Positions 49,101 through 58,100 of a stretch of DNA of 64,000 nt are shown here, one piece after another. A program made the translations under genes and the position numbers. Origin of the DNA: Cyclina sinensis (lineage: Eukaryota; Mollusca; Bivalvia; Venerida; Veneridae); NCBI GenBank assembly GCA_012932295.1, contig JAAONU010000009.1:9651535-9715534 (forward strand), in the 5' to 3' direction. Each line of letters starts with the position of its first letter. Within the stretch, counting starts at the first letter, position 1. A model generated the notes under the pieces. That model worked only from the letters and a program-made list of their open reading frames with translations. It searched no databases and was not told where the DNA came from.

Positions 49101-52100
49101 GTTTGTATTGTGCCGATTATAGGTGAATTGATCCTATCGTAGCGACATATTGTGATGCTTATATTGTGCCGATTATAGGTGACTTGATCCTATCGAAGCG
49201 ACATATTGTGATGCTTATATTGTGCCGATTATAGCTGACTTGATCCTATCGTAGCGACATATTGTGCAGCTTGTATTGTGCCGATTATAGGTGACTTGAT
49301 CCTATCGAAGCGACATATTGTGCAGTATGTATGTGCGGATTATAGGTGACTTGATCCTATTGTAGCGACATATTGTGATGCTTATATTGTGCCGATTATA
49401 GGTGACTTGATCCTATCGTAGCGACATATTGTGATCCTTATATTGTGCCGATTATAGGTGACTTGATCTTATCGTAGCGACATATTGTGCAGTTTGTATT
49501 GTGCCGATTATAGGTGAATTGATCCTATTGTAGCGACATATTGTGATGCTTATATTGTGCCGATTATAGGTGACTTGATCCTATCGAAGCGACATATTGT
49601 GATGCTTATATTGTGCCGATTATAGGTGACTTGATCTTATCGTAGCGACATATTGTGCAGCTTGTATTGTGCCGATTATAGGTGACTTGATCCTATCGAA
49701 GCGACATATTGTGATGCTTATATCGTGCCGATTATAGCTGACTTGATCCTATTGTAGCGACATACTGTGATGCTTATATTGTGCCGATTATAGGTGACTT
49801 AGCCTATCGTAGCGAATACTGTGATGCTTATATTGTGCAGATAATAGGTGCTTGATCCTATCGTAAGCGACATACTGTGAATGCTTATATTGTGACGATT
49901 ATAGGTGGACTTGATCCTGTTTACGGACAACTGTGAGCTTAGATGGTGCCGATATAAGGTGACTTGATCCTATCGTATCGACAATATATGTGCAGTTTGT
50001 ATTGTGCCGATTATAGGTGATTTGATTTTATTGTTCTTTTTCTTCAAACATCATTTAAGGCTTAAATTACAAGTTTGAAAATGGTGGATTTTTCTATGGT
50101 TCTCTAAGATGAAGGCTACTATCAATATCAATTTAAAGAAATGTTCAGATTAGTGCGTATCTTTTTTCTTTTTTTTTTTGAAACTGCACATGAGTCTTAA
50201 TGCTTTCTTTCCATAATAAACCTCGAACTTCTCCGGTACAAGCTGCTCCCTTGACGCCATTGCGACTAGCACAATGTATACTGTTATTTTTACACAGGTA
50301 TTCAGTAAAACAAGACTGGTACGAATGTTTTGCAGACACAGCTCAAAGAAAACGTAATTTAGGTTTTATACGATTCCTTGTTGACATTTAAACGTGTGCA
50401 ATTTACGTGACAGCCAGCTGAAATGATAAAATATGCATCTCTCCTATATTTCCCAATGGACATATTGTAGAAATGTTTGCCAACAGAATGAATAAAATAA
50501 TAGTTCGATGTTGGTGTAATTAAGTCATCAGATCCAAGGCCAGGGGAAACTAAACAAGTGTGAGTGTGCCATTTAAGATATGCGGGTAGAGACATTGGCT
50601 TCTGATCATCAGGATATGGCTGGCAACAGTTATGTTTTAAATGACAAGGATCTTTCCCACCTTTCTACAACAGAGATCTTTCCCATCTTTCTACAACAAG
50701 AAAACCTCTCTATCTGGACAGTCACTTGATGAGGTTCAAACTGAGGAACAGATGCTTAGATTTTATCACACACTCAAAAGGGATAAAAATTTAAAGGGTA
50801 ACCTTAATATATAAGCTATGGTCATGCTATCTCTTCTGTGTGGTATGGAAAGTAGTAAAAATTTACTTTTAAAACTGCCATACCTGAAACGTGTTCCATG
50901 GACTAAGGATAGAGGTAGCAGGCGACCTTCGTCTGCTTTTGTTTTACTTGCTGATTAAACATTTCAACTCAAAAGCGATAAAACAATTTACTGTCTCTTA
51001 TTTAACTTAAGAGAAATTTTAATTGAATTGCTTTAAATCTATCCAAATAGAAACTGGTTTTACCAAGGAGGAACTTAAACACAGATATATGGGAGCAATT
51101 ACTAGTTTTCGAGATTGCAAATTCCGGTCGGCAAAATTACATGACTGGCTGACTATGATATGTGTGTTACTACGCCATAAATTTGTACAGCTGTAAATTT
51201 AATCTTTACAGTTGCTAGTGTACTTTACTGCATTAGAAATAAAATAATGCATATGAGATTAACAGTCTGCCTGGATGTTTCATTTCCTTTTACTGGCTTC
51301 ATGTATAAAATTCCACCTTACATGTATGATTTTCAGCAGTTGACAGGAATTCATGAAAATGTGTCTTACAGTGGATTTTTTTTTCGTTTGCCGAACTAAA
51401 CCTCTGTTTGTAAGGAGTCTTACTTAGTTACCAAGTACTGTAAATTATATTTGAAGATCTTAAAGATGATCTTGGCAACCAATTTTTAGATTCGATCTCC
51501 TTATGTCTGTTTTGATTTCTACCAGACAACAGATGGTCTCTTTCAGGTAATACACATCCGTGTACCTGAACGACTAACCAGCATTTGTACCATCTCATCT
51601 GGTACACATCTATGTACCTTAACGACTTACCAGTATTTGTACAACCTCATCTGGTACACATCCATGTACCTAAACGACTTACCAGCATTTGTACAACCTC
51701 ATCTGGTACACATCCATGTACCTAAACGACTTACCAGCATTTGTACCACCTCATCTGGTACACATCTCTGTACCTGAACGACTTACCAGCACCTGTACCA
51801 CCTCATCTGGTACATATCCACGTACCTGAACGATTTATCAGCATTTGTACCACCTCATCTGGTACACATCTCTGTACCTGAACGAGGTACACATCTCTGT
51901 ACCTGAACGACTTACCAGCACCTGTACCACCTCATCTGGTACATATCCACGTACCTGAACGATTTACCAGCATTTGTACCACCTCATCTGGTACACATCT
52001 CTGTACCTGAACGACTTACCAGCATTTGTACCACTTCATCTGGTACATATCCATGTACCTGAACAACTTACCAGCATTTGTACAACCTCATCTGGTGTTT

Positions 52101-55100
52101 TATCTCGTACACTCTTTCCAGCAACTTCCAAAATCTCGTCTCCAATATGTAACAACCCTAGAAAGATGTCGTTACAGAAAATACATTAACATCTTAACTA
52201 CATGGTCTCATCTTAACGGCATGCGAACAGGACAAACCATGACCACATATTCATTTGTATATTCTGTCCATAATCTGTACACTATTTAGTTAATACGTTT
52301 CCAAATCTCTTTAAACTATAATTGTAACTGTCCAGACAGGCAGGTCTATTGTAGAAACCTAGATGCGGAAAATACTAACAGAAAAAAACCCTCTCTAACT
52401 TAGGACAGACTAACTGCTTTCTAGTGCCGGCACTCTTCAAGAAACATTTCCAAATTGTTTTAACTTTTACAGTAGTTAAAGAAACCAATAAGACAATATT
52501 GCGTTAGACTTCAGTTTTCAAGTAAGTAGATTTAGTTACTTTATGTTGACTGTTAACTGCCACCAGAAGTGTTAAACAGTAGCTGTAATAAAACAACGGA
52601 AGTCTGTCCAATAATCGTTAATATATACTACATCTACTCTGACTACATTGGTTCAATCGTATCCATAGAGGATTTCTAACCCGTCTTTAATACCATCATT
52701 TAAATTTAAAATATAGAAAAACTAGACCGTACCAAAGTTGAACGCTAACTGTGGATAATACACATACCACTTCTGTCCGCCGCTCCACCGATCAGGATTC
52801 TCGCTATCTGTAATGTTCCTGATTCGTCGTTGTACTGTAATGTGGCACCCTGAAAGATAGAGGTATATGTGTGACTATTATAGAAATTAAAAAAACCCAG
52901 TAACTACTGAAATATGAATTGTTACATAAGCATACTTCAACTAATACTAAGCTACTTCTGTTAAGATTGCTTCTGAAAACGGAACAAATTGTTAAATACA
53001 TATAGACCACTCTGAAGTCAACACTTATTCAATACCATGATAAATATGTCAGCTAAATCGGTAGGCGTATATACTGTAATTACATTTTAGAACAGCGATA
53101 AAACAGTTGCAACTTACATGTTATCCCCGTATGAAGTTTTGCTCCAGTAAATGAGCAGAACATTCTTTTAGGACGGATGCTTACTTTTCAACTTACTTTA
53201 ATACAAATTAATTTGAAGTATATGTACAGTCAACAATTCTCTGCTCACAGATAACAAAAGTTCTCTTGTAATCAGTAAAATTCTATGAAGCACATCGTAC
53301 TTACGAGAGGTTCATTAGTTTTGATGAACTGTATCACAGTAACCTGCTCCGCCTGATCATCTCCATTATACATGCCAAAGTCCTCACCGAGCTGTGGACT
53401 GAAGTCACGTGATGCAATCTTGTCATGACAATAAAGAAGGGCCTGAAGATGTGTACATTACAAGTAAAGGTTTCTAACTGAATAATTAACATTTAAACAC
53501 ACCAGTAATATACGAGCATTCATAACCTTACAGGAAAGTACAAAACACTTATATATTTTTTCATATTACAGAAATATTCTGACAACCTGTTGCTAGACTT
53601 TTGATCTAACAATTGACGTTCATGATATAGTTTTGAGCATGACAAGTTGCAGAAGTAAAACCAAGAATCTGGTAAACTGATTGCTGAAATCTGATGTAGA
53701 TCCCATTATATCTTTGAATACGAAAGGTCTGAACTCCTCACAGAAATTTTTAATGAATGATCCGTGTATTCTGCGTGTTCTGTAAAAAAGAAAGAAAGAA
53801 AGAAAACAGAAAAAGAGAGAGAAAAGAAAATATTACCGCCTTAAGCAGAAATGCTGAAGTGAAGCCTGTGTTGAACCACTGATGGTTTTAGAAACTATAT
53901 TCATGTAATCCTATTTCTAGGTGTAACGAACCCGACAAGCAAGTACGATAATAATTATTATCGTTTTACAAGCTGGGGGTCATTACTCGGTTGCAACAGA
54001 CCGACTTTGTTTTGGATCTGACTCTGCCACTTCCTAGCTGGAAACTGTACATGTCCAGACCACGGAGACAGCAACGGCTAATATAAGCCATGCTTTTACG
54101 GAAGATTGTAAGCTCGCAATCATAATCTACCTGAAAGTTTGGTTTTGACAAGATCTGCAAGAGTTCTCTGACCAAGGCATTGTGGCCGCATCCTCGTATG
54201 TTTCCGTAAACCTGAAAGACTAGGACTATTGTAACAAACCACATAAATTATGACTGTGCATGATTAAATCTAACTGGTATTTCCTATATAAAGGTCTAAG
54301 TGCATGTCTTTTATAAACAGAGACTTTTTAAGAAAAATGTTTGATAATGGGTTTAATATCAAAATCAATGGATTTTGTTTATGTGCCTTATAATGCAACC
54401 ATGTTTTCGCCGCAGAAATAAATCAGCAAAGGAAATGCCGCTTAAATTTGCAAGAAAATCTAGTATACGCCAAATGTTACTCATTGAAGTACAGATTACG
54501 TGTCCCATTACTACAGCTGCCCTCACACATACCTCGCGACCTTACTGCGTCCTTACTGCGACCTTGCTACGACCCAGGACGCAGCACAGTCGCCATGGAC
54601 GCAGCAGGGACGCAGCGAGGTCGTAGCGAGGAACCCAAGGACGCACAAGGTCGCAGACCGTCGGCGAATATTTTGAACATGCACAAAACAGTCGCAGAAA
54701 CTCTGCGTTCTTGCTGAGTCCTGGTTAGGTCGCCGTGGGATCGCAGTGGGGTCGCCATAGTCGCAGCAGCATCGTAGTAAGGACGTAATAAGAACGCAAT
54801 AGACGTAGTACACTCGTACTAAGGACGCCGTAGAGTCGCCGATGAAGTTACAAGAAATTGCTCGGAAACCTTTGGCGACGCTACTGCGTCCTTGCTGCGA
54901 CTATTGCGTCCTTACCACGTCCAATAGTCGCCGTAGAGTCGCCGTAAGGACGCAGAGAACGTAGCACAGTCGCATCTGGGTCGCCGATGATCGCCGTGGG
55001 GTCGCCTTGGGGACGCAATATAGTCGCAGTGGAAACGCCATGGACGTAGAAGGGTCGTATTGAGGACATAGAGAAAACGTACTGAACACAAGACTGCAGA

Positions 55101-58100
55101 GCCCCGGACCGTCTGCGAGAGAAATTTGAAAGAAAACCAAACGATTTTCGAAAGAAAAATGCTATTTTACTAGTTTTCAGGTCGCAGTAAGGTCGCGAGG
55201 TATGTGTGAGGGCAGTATAAAGAAGGCTAAAATGAAAATTAGACTTGATATACTGCGCTTTCGGAAAATTACACTCTCAGGATTCCCAATGTCACCCCTG
55301 ACTGCATCTACTTCTTAAAGAAGTACTTTTTTCAAGATTTTCAAAATTTTGATATCCACAGTATCATTTTTTAACACACAACATGGATAGTCTGCAATTT
55401 TAGTTCCGCGCATGTAAATTACGAGCAACTCTGCTGAATTTCCATATGAAATTTTACTGTGTAGTGGCATTAAATTATCCAGCGAGATAAACGTCTCGGA
55501 TCAATCGTGTTATTCAAAATGAAACGAAAGAGAAAATCATTTAACCAAAGTAGTCTTATACCAGAAATATCTTTACTACTAAGTCATGATTTAAATTTTG
55601 CCCATGCCTTTACAACCATGGCATATTTTTGGCACTAGACGGATTTTAAACACAATCACTTTAATCAGAAATTTGTTACGCGTTGTCCATTTCGACAAGC
55701 GGTGCAAATGCGCTATAGGAAGTGGAAGTTTTTAAGGTTTTCAGTCTAACCCCGTACGTGTGCTGATTATTTCACGTGATTCCAGTCACTTTGAAAAAAA
55801 AAGAAATTTCCAAGTTGAATTTGACAACTGGACACATTTATTAGATTCCGGTGGATTAAAATCCTACACAGATGTTAGCTACGTGACTGCCTCACTATCT
55901 GGTTCTGTGTGCCAGCAGCTGAAACAGTAATGAATGCTGCTGATTTCTCTTCTCAAGATATTGTTCCTGTCCGGGATGGTGTCTCCAAAATGATTTTAAT
56001 AGCCTGGCACTAGACTAGATTGTTTAAATTATATATTCATATACTTCTGCTACTACACTGACTTCTCACTTCATACTGATAGCGCAACAATCTATGTTCA
56101 GGAGTAAGAAAATAGAAAAGTCTTCATACAAGGGAGATCATAAATTGAAATCAGAACATAAGGACTGGAGACAGTCTATGATTTTGAGTGAGCTTAGAAT
56201 TCATCGCAATCGAGTAAAACAATCATTAAATTAAAACCGTTAAGAATGTTTTATAAAGAAAAAACATTGTTGAACCATTAAATTAAATGTTTAAACTGTG
56301 TTCAAATTTCTATTTTCACGTAAATGAATTATGTCTGCAAAAGAAAATGATTGGTCTTGAAAGCAATGTTGCAAGGCTTTAAATGTGTGATTTTGTTCTG
56401 ATTTAAACTGTACTTACCGTCGCTGCTATGGAAACCACTGCCCGTGTGAGAGGACTTAGTCGTCTGCATTCGACCATATATAGCTTCCTGAAAATCTGGA
56501 TAAGAATAAAACATGCACGCGTCGTCTGCATTCACTGAAATCCTATCATATCAAAAAGCAGATGTGAGCATCTTGTTTGCTCAATAGCGGGGCGTTATTT
56601 ATTAGTAAATGATCTTCATTTGTCAAACGTATTTCATTGGCTAAGTTGCTATCCAGCTGTCTTGATACATTTTTAGCTCGACTTTTTTTGAAAAAAAAAT
56701 CGAGTTATTGTCATAGTCATGGTGTCGTTGCCGTTGCCATTGCCGTTGCCGTTGCCGTTCCCGTCCGAAAACTTTAACATTGATCATAATTTTTTTATTC
56801 CTTGATGGATTATCTTCATACTTGGACACAACAACCCTTTGGACAAGACCTTCAAGATGACCAGACTAAACTTGACCTTGACTCTTAAATGACCTTCATA
56901 TTTAAGGTCAAAATATTGAATTTTGCTAAAATTGACCATAACTTTATTATTAGTAGGTGGTTTCTCTTAATTCTTGGACACAACAACCCTTTGGAGAAGA
57001 CCTTCAAGCTGACCTGACTAAACTTGACCTTGACTCATAAATGACCTTCATATTCAAGGTCAAAATATTGAATTTTGCTAAAATTGACCATAACTTTATT
57101 ATTAATCGGTGGATTCTCTTTATGCTTGGACACAACAACCCTTTGGACAAGGCCTTCAAGCTGACCAGACTAAACTTGACCTTGACTCATAAATGACCTT
57201 CACCTTCAAGGTCAAATTATTGAATTTTGCTAAAATTGACCAGAACATTAGTAATTATGGTTGGATTTGATTTATACTTGGAAAAAACAACACTTATGAC
57301 AAAACCGACATGTTAAATAACTCAGATTTGACCATGACCTTAAAATTACCTTGACCGTCAAGGTCAGATGATTGAATTTTGCTTAAATTGTCATAACTTT
57401 CTCATTTATTTATTGATTTAATTCAAACTTGGACTAAACAACAGTTGTGACAAATCCGACATTATGATCATTTCAGGTTTGACCTTGACCTTTAAATGAC
57501 CTTGACGGTCAAGGTCAAATCATTGAATTTTGTTAAAACTGGTCATAATTATGTAATTTATGGTTGGATTTTTCGTTTTTTCGTTTTTGTTTCAAAAATG
57601 TCATGGCATGACCTATATTTTTGACCTACTGACCTACTTTCTGGTTTTGAGCTACAGCAATGAAATTTGGACTGTGTGCACAGTTTTTATTTCGATTTCA
57701 TAAATGTCATGGCATGACCTATATTTTTGACCTACTGACCTACCTTTTTGTTTTTGGAGCTATGGCAATGAAATTTAGACCATGTATACAGTTTTTTCTT
57801 CCAATTTCAAAAATGTCATCGCATGACCTATATTTTTGACCTACTGACCTACTTTCTGGTTTTGAGCTACAGCAATGAAATTTGGACTGTGTGCACAGTT
57901 TTTCGTTTCGAATTCAAAAACGTCATGGCATGACCTATATTTTTGACCTACTGACCTACCTTTTTGTTATTTAGCTACAGCAGTCAAATTTGGACCGCGT
58001 GCACAGTTTTTCGTTTCGAATTCAAAAATGTCATGGCATGACCTATATTTTTGACCTACTGACCTAATATTTGTTTTTTTAGCTACAGCAATGAAATTTG

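Noticed and set aside
48019..50035. CRISPR-like regular array
   Set aside because: Units are contiguous without unique spacers, and the sequence is an animal nuclear genome; it is a satellite.
54375..55140. Several GC-rich frames of 60-90 codons
   Set aside because: They are created by the 11 bp CpG array of the TIR element; codon order follows the repeat.
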